A stretch of DNA of 64,000 nucleotides from Francisella salimarina (GTDB lineage Bacteria > Pseudomonadota > Gammaproteobacteria > Francisellales > Francisellaceae): the NCBI RefSeq assembly GCF_007923265.1, contig NZ_VOJA01000004.1, positions 336,584-400,583 on the forward strand, read 5' to 3'. Made by a program: the position numbers and the translations under genes. A model generated the notes under the pieces. That model made no database searches and was not told the DNA's origin. It worked only from the letters and a program-made list of their open reading frames with translations. Positions 56,030 through 64,000 of the stretch are shown piece after piece; position 1 is the stretch's first letter; every line of letters begins with the position of its first letter.

Positions 56030-57532
56030 TTAATCTTCAACAATATTATCTTTATTAGCTGTTTCTTTACAATATGCAACATAACGCTTATCAGTAACTA
56101 TAATATAGAATATAGCCCCCACAATAGCATTAACTATATAGTTCTCAATAGGAGCTGTGGCACATATAAATATTATAAAAGGAAGTACTAGTATCATTAG
56201 AGTTTTGATACCGACACGTTTATATTCAAAAAAGCAGAATATAATAACCAGTACAGCGAGAATTACACCAAGATAAATATTTGACAGGATATCAACAGTA
56301 TTTAATAGAAGAGTTAAAAGTACAAATACAACTAGGCCGAATATTCTTAGTTTAGGAGCAATAGCGCCCATACTAACAGGAGCCGCCATATAACCTATAA
56401 TATTGAAACCCGTGACAAATAGCATCAAAGCAGCCCAGTTATCAGCAAACATTAAGAATACTGCACATAAAATAAAGTTAGCAATCAGTGATCTTCTCGA
56501 AATATTAACTTTTTGATTTATTTTCGCAAAAAATCTTGGCATTTGACCTTCAGCAGACATTGCATATAACATTCTAGAAGAAGCACCAAGATAACTGTAG
56601 CCAGTTGCAGAAGGACTAACAATACTATCAATGATTAGCAGTACTGCAATATATCCTAGTCCTATCATTGTCGCAACCTGTAGTAAAGGAGACTCAAAAT
56701 CTAGTCCTGCCCAACCACCTCTTTCTATAAGATAGCTATGAGGTACAGCCTCCATAAAGGCATATTGTAAAGCAATATAGAGTATTAAAACTATTGTTAG
56801 TGATAATATTATTGCAATAGGAACATTTCTAGAAGGGTTTTTGATTTCACTACTGTAGGCAACAACTATTTGGAAGCCATTAAATGTATATACAAGTCCA
56901 CCAGCGACAATTGCAGTAAGAGCATTGTAGGCTGTGAAATTATTATTAGGTATTTCTGGGGATAGTAAGCTATGATGTTCGCCACTATGTGTAAATGCGT
57001 AGATGATAAATATAAAAACTATAATTGCAGGTACTGTCATCTTAAATATGGTTATACCATTGTTAACACTTGATAATAGTTTTACACCGTAGAAGTTGAT
57101 AATCAGATAAAGAAAAAGAATAAATAATGATAATATCATTCCATAAGTAGAGATTACTCCGCCGTCCATCAACCAGCTAAAACTTTTTAGCCCGGCCAAA
57201 TATTGGGTAGTTGCTTGAGCCTCTGTAGAAATCATAACTACAACACCAAACCAGTTAGCAAATGAAAAAGGCATAGCAAAAAGGCTATTATGAGAGAGGG
57301 CGCTTGATCTTGTAGTAGCACCCCTTACTGGAAATACAGAAACAACTTTAGCTAGACATAGACCAACCATCATAATCATAATTGATGCTAGTACCCAAGC
57401 TAAGAAAGCCCAGTTTCCTGCTGCTTTTGCTGTAAGTTGAGCACTAAATAACCATCCAGAGCCAACCATTGATGTCACACCTATAAGTACCGCACTCATT
57501 AGTGACATTTTCTTCGAATTAATCGTCCCCAT
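56030..57532 (-). CDS. APC-family amino acid permease
   Basis: A 500-residue transporter with about twelve hydrophobic segments. The first carries SAVLIGVTSMVGSGWLFSAQ, the substrate-binding helix break of the APC fold. The start at 57532 (MGTINSKKM) is chosen over 57562 because GGAAAA precedes it by ten bases and the extra ten residues are unusual. Part of a cluster with the PAS-LuxR regulator and the small exported protein at 57629. Substrate unknown. Confidence 0.85.
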   Translation of the reverse strand: MGTINSKKMSLMSAVLIGVTSMVGSGWLFSAQLTAKAAGNWAFLAWVLASIMIMMVGLCLAKVVSVFPVRGATTRSSALSHNSLFAMPFSFANWFGVVVMISTEAQATTQYLAGLKSFSWLMDGGVISTYGMILSLFILFLYLIINFYGVKLLSSVNNGITIFKMTVPAIIVFIFIIYAFTHSGEHHSLLSPEIPNNNFTAYNALTAIVAGGLVYTFNGFQIVVAYSSEIKNPSRNVPIAIILSLTIVLILYIALQYAFMEAVPHSYLIERGGWAGLDFESPLLQVATMIGLGYIAVLLIIDSIVSPSATGYSYLGASSRMLYAMSAEGQMPRFFAKINQKVNISRRSLIANFILCAVFLMFADNWAALMLFVTGFNIIGYMAAPVSMGAIAPKLRIFGLVVFVLLTLLLNTVDILSNIYLGVILAVLVIIFCFFEYKRVGIKTLMILVLPFIIFICATAPIENYIVNAIVGAIFYIIVTDKRYVAYCKETANKDNIVED

Positions 57533-57628
57533 TATAAGTTTTCCTATTTTTAAAGAATACACAGGTAATTTAGAATATACACTTTAATGGAGCTATTTAG
57601 CAATAGAGTTATTTGGTAAACTGAAAAA

Positions 57629-57907
57629 TTAGAAGGTAAAGTTTTTGCTAATACCAGTATAAAATCCTGCTGGACTATTTTGACCTTGAAGGTTGACTTG
57701 ATAAGGAGAAGAGTTTGTTTTAATAGGTTGATATTGTTGATTATAGAGTGGACCATAGTTACTAACATAGGGGCTTAGATTTTTATCATACTTGAAGTCT
57801 GGTTGTTCTGTAGACCCTGTATAAGGGTAGGTTGATGGGATTGCAGTTGCTAGATTTATGCTAAGTAAGTATGAAAAGAGTAAGAGTAGTTTATATTTGG
57901 GTGTCAT
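57629..57907 (-). CDS. Small exported protein of unknown function
   Basis: A 92-residue protein with a signal peptide (residues 1-22, ending ATA-I) and a mature part rich in Pro, Tyr, Asn and Gln (SPYVSNYGPLYNQQYQPIK). Low complexity and the aromatic C-terminal ending NFTF suggest an outer-membrane or surface-associated protein, but no family was recognised. It follows the gene at 57920 by 12 bases and is followed by a permease gene. An overlapping frame (57550-57768) is not believed. Confidence 0.55.
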   Translation of the reverse strand: MTPKYKLLLLFSYLLSINLATAIPSTYPYTGSTEQPDFKYDKNLSPYVSNYGPLYNQQYQPIKTNSSPYQVNLQGQNSPAGFYTGISKNFTF

Positions 57908-57919
57908 CTAGCACTATCT

Positions 57920-58663
57920 TTAAATTGAGTAAAATAGTAAATTTAATGGAGAAAAGTGTAATGTCTCTCTAAAGGGATTATCAACTTTCTTAATATATTT
58001 TTTTATCATTCTATAGTGAATATTATTGACTTTCTCTAATGGCTTAAGCTTTTTGCTCAAGCTTATCTTTTTGTAGTGTTGCAACCATTGATTAGCTATA
58101 TTTCTAAAATCATCTTTAGTCATAGTTGGTGCAATCTTATTATCAAAAGAAATTTGATTATAAAAATGTTTAGGCATACAGAAAATATGTCTTATTATTT
58201 CATTATTAATATTAACTTGTCTAATCAAAGATTCATCAATTGCTGCAAAATCATTTAGATATGTAGCTTTCAAAGTTTCTATACCCAAAAAATTATTAGA
58301 TATGTGCTGATTAAAATCTCTCTCTGTAGCGCTACTACTATCTATAGATGTACCTATATCATCTGCTAAATGTTTGTATAAAATTTTAGCATCAAAAACT
58401 TCAGCTAATCTTTTTAGTTGAGGAGACGAAATATTTTTATCATTATTTAAGTTATTTACCTCTTTTAGCCACCAATTCATTTTTTCATTGGCAATCTCTA
58501 AATTGTTATATAGCTCTGTGCATGAAATAATTTGAGACTTTATCTGATCTAGTAAATAAAGTATTTGTTGTTTATCAGTATCCAATTTACGATATGCAAA
58601 GTACATCACAGACCCATATGGAGGCAGTTTCTCATTAGGATAGTTAAAATAGTTATACTGCAT
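57920..58663 (-). CDS. Degenerate squalene/phytoene synthase-like protein
   Basis: A 247-residue helical protein. The start SVMYFAYRKLDTDKQQILYL and the segment EKMNWWLKEVNNL recall the squalene/phytoene synthase fold (Y-x-F-R and KLxWWxxEL motifs, as in NDUFAF6-type assembly factors). The paired aspartate-rich motifs (DxxxD) needed to bind two prenyl diphosphates were not seen, so it is unlikely to be a prenyl-coupling enzyme. It starts three bases after the ubiG end, with possible translational coupling, which suggests a quinone or respiratory-complex link. Confidence in the fold is moderate. Confidence 0.55.
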   Translation of the reverse strand: MQYNYFNYPNEKLPPYGSVMYFAYRKLDTDKQQILYLLDQIKSQIISCTELYNNLEIANEKMNWWLKEVNNLNNDKNISSPQLKRLAEVFDAKILYKHLADDIGTSIDSSSATERDFNQHISNNFLGIETLKATYLNDFAAIDESLIRQVNINNEIIRHIFCMPKHFYNQISFDNKIAPTMTKDDFRNIANQWLQHYKKISLSKKLKPLEKVNNIHYRMIKKYIKKVDNPFRETLHFSPLNLLFYSI

Positions 58664-58665
58664 AT

Positions 58666-59361
58666 TTATACCTTTTTGAATGCGACAATATAATTAACAT
58701 CAGTACCTTTACCAAGTTTAAAACTGTCAGTTATAGGATTGTAGTGTACGCCGATTATTTCCAGAGCACTAAAACCATATTTTTCAGCTGTTTTTATAAG
58801 CTCATAAGGTTTAATAAATTTAGCGTATTGGTGTGTTCCCTGAGGTACCATTTTTAAGATGTGTTCAGCAGCAACTATAGATAATAGATAAGACTTAATA
58901 TTTCTATTTAGTGTTGATGCAAAAAATAGACCATCTTTTTTGATAAGCTTTGAAATAGAGGCAATAATGCTTTCAGGATCTGGGACATGTTCTAACATTT
59001 CCATACAAGTTATAACATCAAATTGAGTATCATTATTGGTAATAAAATCTTCAATAGTGGAACTTATATATTCTATTTCAAGATTATTTAGTTTTGCATG
59101 CTCTTTAGCCACATTAATAGCTTGTGAGGAAGCATCTAATCCACAAACATTATTTGTCTGATTCTTCAAAGATTCAGTTAGAATTCCTCCGCCACAACCA
59201 ACATCAATTATTTTTTCATTACTCAGATTAGTAAATTTTTTTATAAACTCTAATCTTAGGGGATTCACCTGGTGTAGAGTTTTTAGTTCACCTTTTGGAT
59301 TCCACCAATCACTAGCTAAACGAGAAAATTTATCAACTTCATTACTATCAATATTACTCAT
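58666..59361 (-). CDS. ubiG: Ubiquinone biosynthesis O-methyltransferase UbiG
   Basis: SAM-dependent methyltransferase acting at both O-methylation steps of ubiquinone synthesis. From the ATG at 59361 it has 231 residues and begins MSNIDSNEVDKFSRLASDWW, the family's typical start; an in-frame extension to 59484 is rejected because it is unconserved. The SAM-binding motif is IIDVGCGGGILTESL and the following post-motif is VITCMEMLEHVPDP. NPLRLEFI matches the family. It is followed three bases later by the squalene-synthase-like gene. Confidence 0.95.
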   Translation of the reverse strand: MSNIDSNEVDKFSRLASDWWNPKGELKTLHQVNPLRLEFIKKFTNLSNEKIIDVGCGGGILTESLKNQTNNVCGLDASSQAINVAKEHAKLNNLEIEYISSTIEDFITNNDTQFDVITCMEMLEHVPDPESIIASISKLIKKDGLFFASTLNRNIKSYLLSIVAAEHILKMVPQGTHQYAKFIKPYELIKTAEKYGFSALEIIGVHYNPITDSFKLGKGTDVNYIVAFKKV

Positions 59362-59507
59362 AGTTAATATTCTTTTATTATGTATATATTTTTTAAATAA
59401 TACCAAAGATATAATATCTAAGAAAATTTTTATTAGAGTTTTTGGTGTTAATTTACTATAATAGGCTCTGTATATTTTTGCCAACCTGAAATAAGAGACT
59501 AATTTTA

Positions 59508-60608
59508 ATGAAATTTAATGTTAAAAATATTTTAATGCTATCTGTTATTGGAGTAACTTTAGGTAGTTGTTCTAGTATGAAAGCAACTAAAGATAATAGA
59601 GATCCTTTTGAGAGCTATAACAGATCTATGTATGCTTTTAATGACAAAGCTTACGATACTTTGACTCCAGCAGCAAATGCGTATGATACTGTTGTTCCAG
59701 ATTCATTCAAGAGTGGTATATTCAATATATTCCAAAACTTAGCAGAGCCAGCAAGAATCGTGAATGATTTATTCCAAGGTGAAATAGATTATGCAGGTGA
59801 TGATAGTGTGAGATTTTTGACAAATACTACTTTAGGTTTAGCTGGTTATTTTGATGTTGCTGATAGCTGGTTTGATAAGCCAATGAGATATCATCAAAGC
59901 TTCGCTGTTACTTTACATAAATGGGGTGTGTATGATGATAATGAAGCATCTCCTTATGTAGTGTGGCCTCTGATTGGTCCAGGTACATTAGAGGATGTTA
60001 CAACAGGTGTTGATGCACTATTTAACCCATTAACATATATATTCTTCTTTGCCCCTGTTGCACCAGCTATTTCTTGGGGTGTAAGTGTTGGTACGACTGG
60101 TACATATTATGTAAACCAAGGTGTATCATACTTACCTTCTTATTCGAATTTGAAAGAAGTATCTGTAGATCCATATATAGCAATGAGGAATGCTTATTTA
60201 CAAAGTTATGACTATGGCATAGCTAAGGTTCTTAAGCAAGATTTACGTAAAGACGATGCGGCACTTCAGACTGATATGGCTGTATTAGGTGTACTAGGAA
60301 TGGATAGTGAGAATGTAGAAGGTAAGATTGCTAGCACAGGTTCTGCTGCGACTAAGTCTTCAGAGCCACCAGTTATATTCAAAAGTAATATTGGTACGGT
60401 TAATAAAGCTACTCAAGTTCAAGAGGCCTTCGATCAAAGTTACTCAACTGATAGTAGTGCTCTTGATTTGGCTAATGTTGATAAAGATGACACTATCGAA
60501 ACAGAGTCTGAAAAGCTTCAAACTAAAATTAATGATGCTAAGGCAGATCTGCCAGGCGATGCAGATTCACCAGCTTCGACTATACAAACTCTTGCAGAGC
60601 AAGGTTAA
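59508..60608 (+). CDS. mlaA: Phospholipid-trafficking outer-membrane lipoprotein MlaA (VacJ)
   Basis: Outer-membrane lipoprotein of the Mla system that removes misplaced phospholipids from the outer leaflet. The 366-residue protein has a signal peptide with lipobox LGSC (cysteine near residue 21), then DPFESYNRSMYAFND, LAEPARIVNDLFQGE, RFLTNTTLGLAGYFDVAD, PYVVWPLIGPGTLEDV and NPLTYIFF, all typical of MlaA. A serine- and threonine-rich C-terminal tail of about 100 residues is longer than in E. coli. It is unlinked in strand from the other mla genes nearby. Confidence 0.94.
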   Translation: MKFNVKNILMLSVIGVTLGSCSSMKATKDNRDPFESYNRSMYAFNDKAYDTLTPAANAYDTVVPDSFKSGIFNIFQNLAEPARIVNDLFQGEIDYAGDDSVRFLTNTTLGLAGYFDVADSWFDKPMRYHQSFAVTLHKWGVYDDNEASPYVVWPLIGPGTLEDVTTGVDALFNPLTYIFFFAPVAPAISWGVSVGTTGTYYVNQGVSYLPSYSNLKEVSVDPYIAMRNAYLQSYDYGIAKVLKQDLRKDDAALQTDMAVLGVLGMDSENVEGKIASTGSAATKSSEPPVIFKSNIGTVNKATQVQEAFDQSYSTDSSALDLANVDKDDTIETESEKLQTKINDAKADLPGDADSPASTIQTLAEQG

Positions 60609-60618
60609 TTCTTTACAG

Positions 60619-61599
60619 TCATAGAGATTTTTCTGCTAATGTCATAAGTTTATCTCTATTCTCGCCTTTTAACTGCAGAGACATACATCTAACTGATCCT
60701 CCAAGCTTAGAAATTTCAGTGCAGTTAATAGGGATTATATTTTTTGTAGTAATCTTCTCCATCTGGCTTATAGCTACCATGTCGGTGTTTATATCATACT
60801 GTGGAAGATATATGTTATTATTAGTGACTAGCATATTTACATATAGCCCAAACGCTGATCCAAAATTTTTGTCGTAAGTAGTAGATTCACAATGTGAAGT
60901 AACTATCTCTGAGATATTAACATTAGGTAAAGCATTAGATATATCAGATTTTAGTTTGGTTGTGTATCTCCTATCTTGATAAGTATTAATTATAACGTTA
61001 TCTTTATTGATAAAACTTACTATTCCATCAGAATGTTGTAAGCCATATGGCTCATCAGGCTATATAAATGCGACTCTATCAAAACCAAGAGCTAAGAGTT
61101 TCTTCGTTGCTTGTAAAATATTTAATTTATTATCAACAAGAAATTTCTTACTAAGAATGGCATCACCATAATAGTTATCAACTAGATTTCCGCCATCATT
61201 TAGTAGATCGGTTTTGATAAAGGAAAGTTTAGATTTGTTTGCTAATTTAAGAAATTGATATTGAGTATTGTCAGCAAGCTTTTGTGCATTTTTCGATACT
61301 CCCTGTCCAGCAGCAGTGTATCTAAACATGATAGGTTTATGAGGGTTTGTTATCGTAAAGTCTCGCATCCATATATCATGCATTGGGAAATCTAATACTC
61401 GATTTTTACCTAATGACTCGCTATATGTAGACATATTAGACTTATTAGTAAGTATGATAACATCATCTTTACTAGCTAAAATCTTCTTGGCATATTCTAT
61501 CTGAAAGCTAATTATTTATTTTTTAAATTTTTTATAATAATTTGAAATTGGTGCTGCTAAAACGATAAGTTCATTGCTCTCTTTATAATGGTCTGTCAT
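60619..61599 (-). pseudogene. Agmatine deiminase-like gene broken by two in-frame stops
   Basis: One continuous reading frame of 327 codons encodes a peptidylarginine-deiminase-family protein, interrupted only by TAA at 61516-61518 and TAG at 61060-61062, with no frameshift. In order it has an N-terminus beginning MTDHYKESNELIVLAAPISN (61599), the DIWMRD motif, NDGGN, then after the TAG the HSDGI catalytic motif and finally GGSVRCMS, whose cysteine is the nucleophile of the family. All catalytic residues remain. Agmatine deiminase makes N-carbamoylputrescine; the family also includes peptidylarginine deiminases. Two nonsense codons of different kinds argue for a decaying gene rather than readthrough. 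It is convergent with mlaA. Confidence 0.85.
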
Positions 61600-61688
61600 T
61601 AATCTTTTAGTATAGTAATATTATTAGGATTTAAGTATAGAGGAATATTGGCTTTGACTTAAGTTTTTAAGAGCGGGTGTAATAAATA

Positions 61689-61925
61689 TTACTTAGCTTC
61701 ATCTGTAGCAATAGTTTTCATTGCAATGGCATGAAGCTCGCCAGAAAGAATATATTCATTTATTTTAGAATAAACTAACTGCTGTCTTTTAACTTTACTT
61801 TTCATATCGTTAAAATCATCGGCAATTATAGTCGCTGAGAAATGTACATTGTCATCGCTTTGGATGTCAGCGTTACAGTTTGTTAGTGAGTTTTCTAAAA
61901 TGTCTTTAAGTTGTTCTTTTGTCAT
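61689..61925 (-). CDS. ibaG: BolA-family protein IbaG
   Basis: A 78-residue BolA-like protein. The ATG at 61925 is chosen because GGGAGA is seven bases before it; an in-frame TTG upstream lies inside that ribosome site. The sequence has the class II KH-like fold with VHFSATIIADDFNDMKSKVKRQQLVY and ELHAIAMKT, the conserved histidine near the C-terminus probably coordinating an iron-sulfur cluster shared with a monothiol glutaredoxin. In E. coli the homologue (YrbA) follows the mla genes as it does here. Confidence 0.9.
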   Translation of the reverse strand: MTKEQLKDILENSLTNCNADIQSDDNVHFSATIIADDFNDMKSKVKRQQLVYSKINEYILSGELHAIAMKTIATDEAK

Positions 61926-61942
61926 ATTTTCTCCCAATATTA

Positions 61943-62236
61943 CTAAATTAAGTACTCTTCTAGTATAGTATCTGCGCCGTGAACTTTAGCTAGAGAAAAT
62001 GTTTTCTGATCAATGTTTTCTAGCTTTAGTTGTATACTATTTCTTTTGGCATATTTTATATATTCAATTATGAGTGATAAACCGGAACTATCAATTTTTG
62101 TACATGGTGAAAAATCGATAATCCATATAATGTCTAGCTTAGTTAGATCCTTTTTGTATGTCTTATAGAGTTGTGAAACTGTTTTTAGAGTCAATTCTGA
62201 TTCTATAATCCATTTATTATTATTTATTGCTATCAT
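61943..62236 (-). CDS. mlaB: STAS-domain Mla ABC component MlaB
   Basis: Small cytoplasmic STAS-domain protein that binds the ATPase MlaF in the phospholipid ABC transporter. It has 97 residues, with the STAS pattern IDFSPCTKIDSSGLSLIIEY (the DSSGL loop carrying the conserved serine) and QLKLENIDQ. Its start overlaps the mlaC stop by four bases (ATGA), so translation is coupled. It is followed by ibaG after 17 bases. Confidence 0.88.
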   Translation of the reverse strand: MIAINNNKWIIESELTLKTVSQLYKTYKKDLTKLDIIWIIDFSPCTKIDSSGLSLIIEYIKYAKRNSIQLKLENIDQKTFSLAKVHGADTILEEYLI

Positions 62237-62898
62237 TCTATACTTTGAAGATTATAGTTCTTGTCCAAAAGTTTTGGATATGTCTTTTCTTTAATTTTTT
62301 GAGTAACTTTTTTAGCGGCTTCTGTCATTTCTGGAACAGTTTTATAGGCTGCAAATTGTTGTTGGTATGTTCTTAGAATACTTACACCTGCAACATCAAA
62401 GTCATATATATGCCATTGATTATCTTTTTGGAACATTTTCACTGCAAAGTCAGAGCTTTGATTGTTATCAATGTTAGTAATTTTACCATTTACTACAACT
62501 ATTGGTTTTTTCTCCCAACTATTGTCATCCTTGTTGAACGGGAATAGAGTTAACTTGTATTTGCCTGCGTATGCCACATTTTTGGCATACATAAATGCTA
62601 ACATCTCTGTTGCTGAACGTATAAATTGTTTTTGTTCCTCTGGAGTTGCTTGTTTCCATTTTGGTGTGCCAACTACAAGCTGAGCAATTACTTTGGGTGC
62701 AACTATTGGAATAATTTCTGCATCGACAAGACGTAACAATTTATAAGGATCTTGCTTGTACTCTTCAGCATTCTTGATTAGCTTATCTTGAGTTTTTACT
62801 ATAGTTCTGTTGAGCATATCAACTGGGTTCTCTATAGCCCAAGCACTTGATATAGTTAACACCATAATCATAAATAAGATTGAAATTTTACGTAGCAT
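62233..62898 (-). CDS. mlaC: Periplasmic phospholipid shuttle MlaC
   Basis: Periplasmic lipid carrier between MlaA and MlaD. From the ATG at 62898 it has 221 residues with signal peptide MLRKISILFMIMVLTISSAWA; the AGGAAA about nine bases upstream supports this start, and an in-frame extension to 62994 is rejected because it would place the signal peptide internally. The mature protein has RLVDAEIIPIVAPKVIAQLV, PEEQKQFIRSATEMLA and QKDNQWHIYDFDVAGVSIL, typical of the Ttg2/MlaC family. Confidence 0.92.
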   Translation of the reverse strand: MLRKISILFMIMVLTISSAWAIENPVDMLNRTIVKTQDKLIKNAEEYKQDPYKLLRLVDAEIIPIVAPKVIAQLVVGTPKWKQATPEEQKQFIRSATEMLAFMYAKNVAYAGKYKLTLFPFNKDDNSWEKKPIVVVNGKITNIDNNQSSDFAVKMFQKDNQWHIYDFDVAGVSILRTYQQQFAAYKTVPEMTEAAKKVTQKIKEKTYPKLLDKNYNLQSIE

Positions 62899-62974
62899 AG
62901 TCAGTTTTCCTAGATTTAATTTACCAGCATAGATTTTAATACAAAAATAATATATTTTAAAGTAGCAAATCTTA

Positions 62975-63505
62975 TCACTTGCCTTTATCGTCATCCTTTC
63001 CTGCTACGAAGGTGTTTATTAATGATCCTAGATCTAAAGCAGATTGCGTGTTTTCAAGCTCTATTACACTGCCTTGATGTAAGTACTTATCTTGCTCAGA
63101 GTTACTTTCGGTATCACCAATACCTGCTATAGACATTATATCTTCACTAGGTGGAGTTAGTGCAACATAGTTATCTCCTAAAATGCCTGACATTGCTACT
63201 GCAGCAGAGTAGTTGGCAGGAATTTTCTTATCGCTATTTATTGTGATAGTGACTGCAGCCATAAAGCCGTTATAAGTTTTTTCTAATGAAATTTTTGTAA
63301 CTCTACCTACTTCTACACCAGCAATTTTTACAGAGGCATTTGTGCGTAGGGATCCTACATTTTTAAAATCTGCTTCAATTGAGTATTCGTTTGATCCAAA
63401 TGATTTAAAAGATGTTCCACTTACCTTAAATGTTAAAAATACAAGGCATAAAACACCTATGATAATAAAAATTCCTACAGAGGTTTCAAAATGTTTGTTC
63501 CTCAT
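62975..63505 (-). CDS. mlaD: MCE-domain lipid-binding protein MlaD
   Basis: A 176-residue protein with one N-terminal membrane segment (about residues 8-28) and an MCE domain: EADFKNVGSLRTNASVKIAG, the VEVGRVTKISLEK strand, KIPANYSAAVAMSGILGDNY and VALTPPS. Six subunits form the pore ring that takes lipid from MlaC. Its start overlaps the mlaE stop by one base (TAATG), showing translational coupling. It precedes mlaC by 76 bases. Confidence 0.94.
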   Translation of the reverse strand: MRNKHFETSVGIFIIIGVLCLVFLTFKVSGTSFKSFGSNEYSIEADFKNVGSLRTNASVKIAGVEVGRVTKISLEKTYNGFMAAVTITINSDKKIPANYSAAVAMSGILGDNYVALTPPSEDIMSIAGIGDTESNSEQDKYLHQGSVIELENTQSALDLGSLINTFVAGKDDDKGK

Positions 63506-64000
63506 TAAATTCCTCCAAACATAATCGATGTTAAAATTAGATCTGCACCTAAGACACTCATACAGCAGTATACAACAGTTTTTGTAGTAGCTTTAGCAAT
63601 ACCATTTGAGTCAGCGATACAGTAGTAGCCTTGGTATAGCGCTATCCATGCAGTTATAAATGCAAAAACAAGGCTCTTGATAATACCATTTGTAATATCT
63701 GAAATTGTGACAGATGATTGGATATTGCTCCAGAATTCCCCATAACTGATTCCTAATCCAGCCTCTGCAAGTACGAACCCAGCAAGTATTGCAACAGTTG
63801 CAAAGATAAGTGCTAAGATTGGTCCGCTAATTACACATGCCCAGAATCTTGTGGATAGTATAAAGCTAATAGGATTAACATTCATAACTTTTAAGCTATT
63901 GATTTGATCTGTTGCTTTCATTAATCCAATTTCAGATGTGATCGAGCTACAAGCTCGTCCAGCAAAAAGCATAGCAGTAACTACAGGACCAAGTTCTCTT
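63505..64000 (-). CDS. mlaE: Mla ABC transporter permease MlaE, 5' end cut off
   Basis: Permease of the phospholipid ABC transporter. The reading frame runs off the right edge of the window, so the start and about the first 90 residues are missing; 164 codons are visible. The frame enters with RELGPVVTAMLFAGRACSS and continues SEIGLMKATDQINSLKVM, the coupling-helix region of the MlaE family, with four to five hydrophobic segments. The ATPase gene mlaF should lie just outside the window. Order mlaE-mlaD-mlaC-mlaB-ibaG equals the E. coli operon order. Confidence 0.95.
   Translation of the reverse strand, partial: RELGPVVTAMLFAGRACSSITSEIGLMKATDQINSLKVMNVNPISFILSTRFWACVISGPILALIFATVAILAGFVLAEAGLGISYGEFWSNIQSSVTISDITNGIIKSLVFAFITAWIALYQGYYCIADSNGIAKATTKTVVYCCMSVLGADLILTSIMFGGI

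Noticed and set aside
57550-57768. A 72-codon frame overlapping the small exported protein
   Set aside because: Different frame, no ribosome site, no signal peptide; the frame at 57629-57907 has all three supports.
59362-59484. N-terminal extension of UbiG
   Set aside because: The 41 extra residues are hydrophobic and unlike any UbiG; the ATG at 59361 gives the normal start.
60619-61599. Readthrough or recoding of the two stops in the agmatine deiminase frame
   Set aside because: Two different stop codons (TAA and TAG), no TGA for selenocysteine and no recoding structure nearby; decay is the simpler reading.

Overview
The window is a 64 kb chromosomal stretch of an AT-rich gammaproteobacterium, most likely a Francisella species. 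The call rests on the very AT-rich base composition, on the close match of the predicted proteins (LpxF, DipA-like Sel1 protein, GshA, minor pilins) to what I remember of that genus, and on an inner-membrane/lipid A/type IV pilus gene repertoire typical of it. The presence of an arginine cluster, a GH19 chitinase and doubled minor-pilin genes suggests an environmental lineage rather than F. tularensis itself; this is an inference from memory, not a search result. Almost all of the window is ordinary core genome with short intergenic gaps. No prophage, insertion sequence, CRISPR array or pathogenicity island was seen.

Layout. 1-5606: arginine block (argD partial, argR, argH, argG, YfcC-type transporter) with tandem ARG-box-like palindromes upstream of argG. 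5766-14833: pyrG, ndk, accD-folC-tsaE, a Sel1-repeat exported protein, murJ, gshA, ending in a bidirectional terminator. 14930-19446: rpmE, a ferredoxin-NADP reductase-like gene, three small envelope genes (a chagasin-like protein, an NTF2-like protein, an SPFH protein) and an exported protein of unknown function. 19469-22291: a LysR regulator divergent from a YciI-carboxymuconolactone decarboxylase fusion and an MFS exporter, with a long inverted repeat between them. 22336-39249: tRNA-Met, proQ, trkH, a GT-C-like membrane protein, lolA, ftsK, lpxF, lysP, a hydrolase, glpX, putP, a family 2 glycosyltransferase and a CNNM/CBS protein.

39339-46156 is the most interesting region: two tandem paralogous minor-pseudopilin cassettes, each in the order PilV/PulG-like, PilW-like, PilX/GspK-like. 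In the first cassette the third gene is split by one stop codon from a downstream exported protein. That protein carries an N-terminal domain clearly related to the N-terminal domain of the chitinase encoded at 50318-52171, followed by the C-terminal tail found on the second cassette's PilX-like protein. Since type IV pilus genes of Francisella novicida have been reported to be required for secretion of chitinases, the shared domain is a candidate link between the pilus tip and its secreted cargo.

46219-64000: cysS, prmB, an MFS transporter and a GNAT enzyme, the GH19 chitinase, an alanine racemase divergent from an APC permease, a PAS-LuxR regulator beside a second APC permease, a degenerate squalene/phytoene-synthase-like gene beside ubiG, mlaA, an agmatine deiminase pseudogene with two in-frame stops, and the lipid transport genes ibaG-mlaB-mlaC-mlaD-mlaE (the last cut by the window end). 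The Mla proteins, LolA, LpxF and MurJ together make this window rich in envelope maintenance functions.
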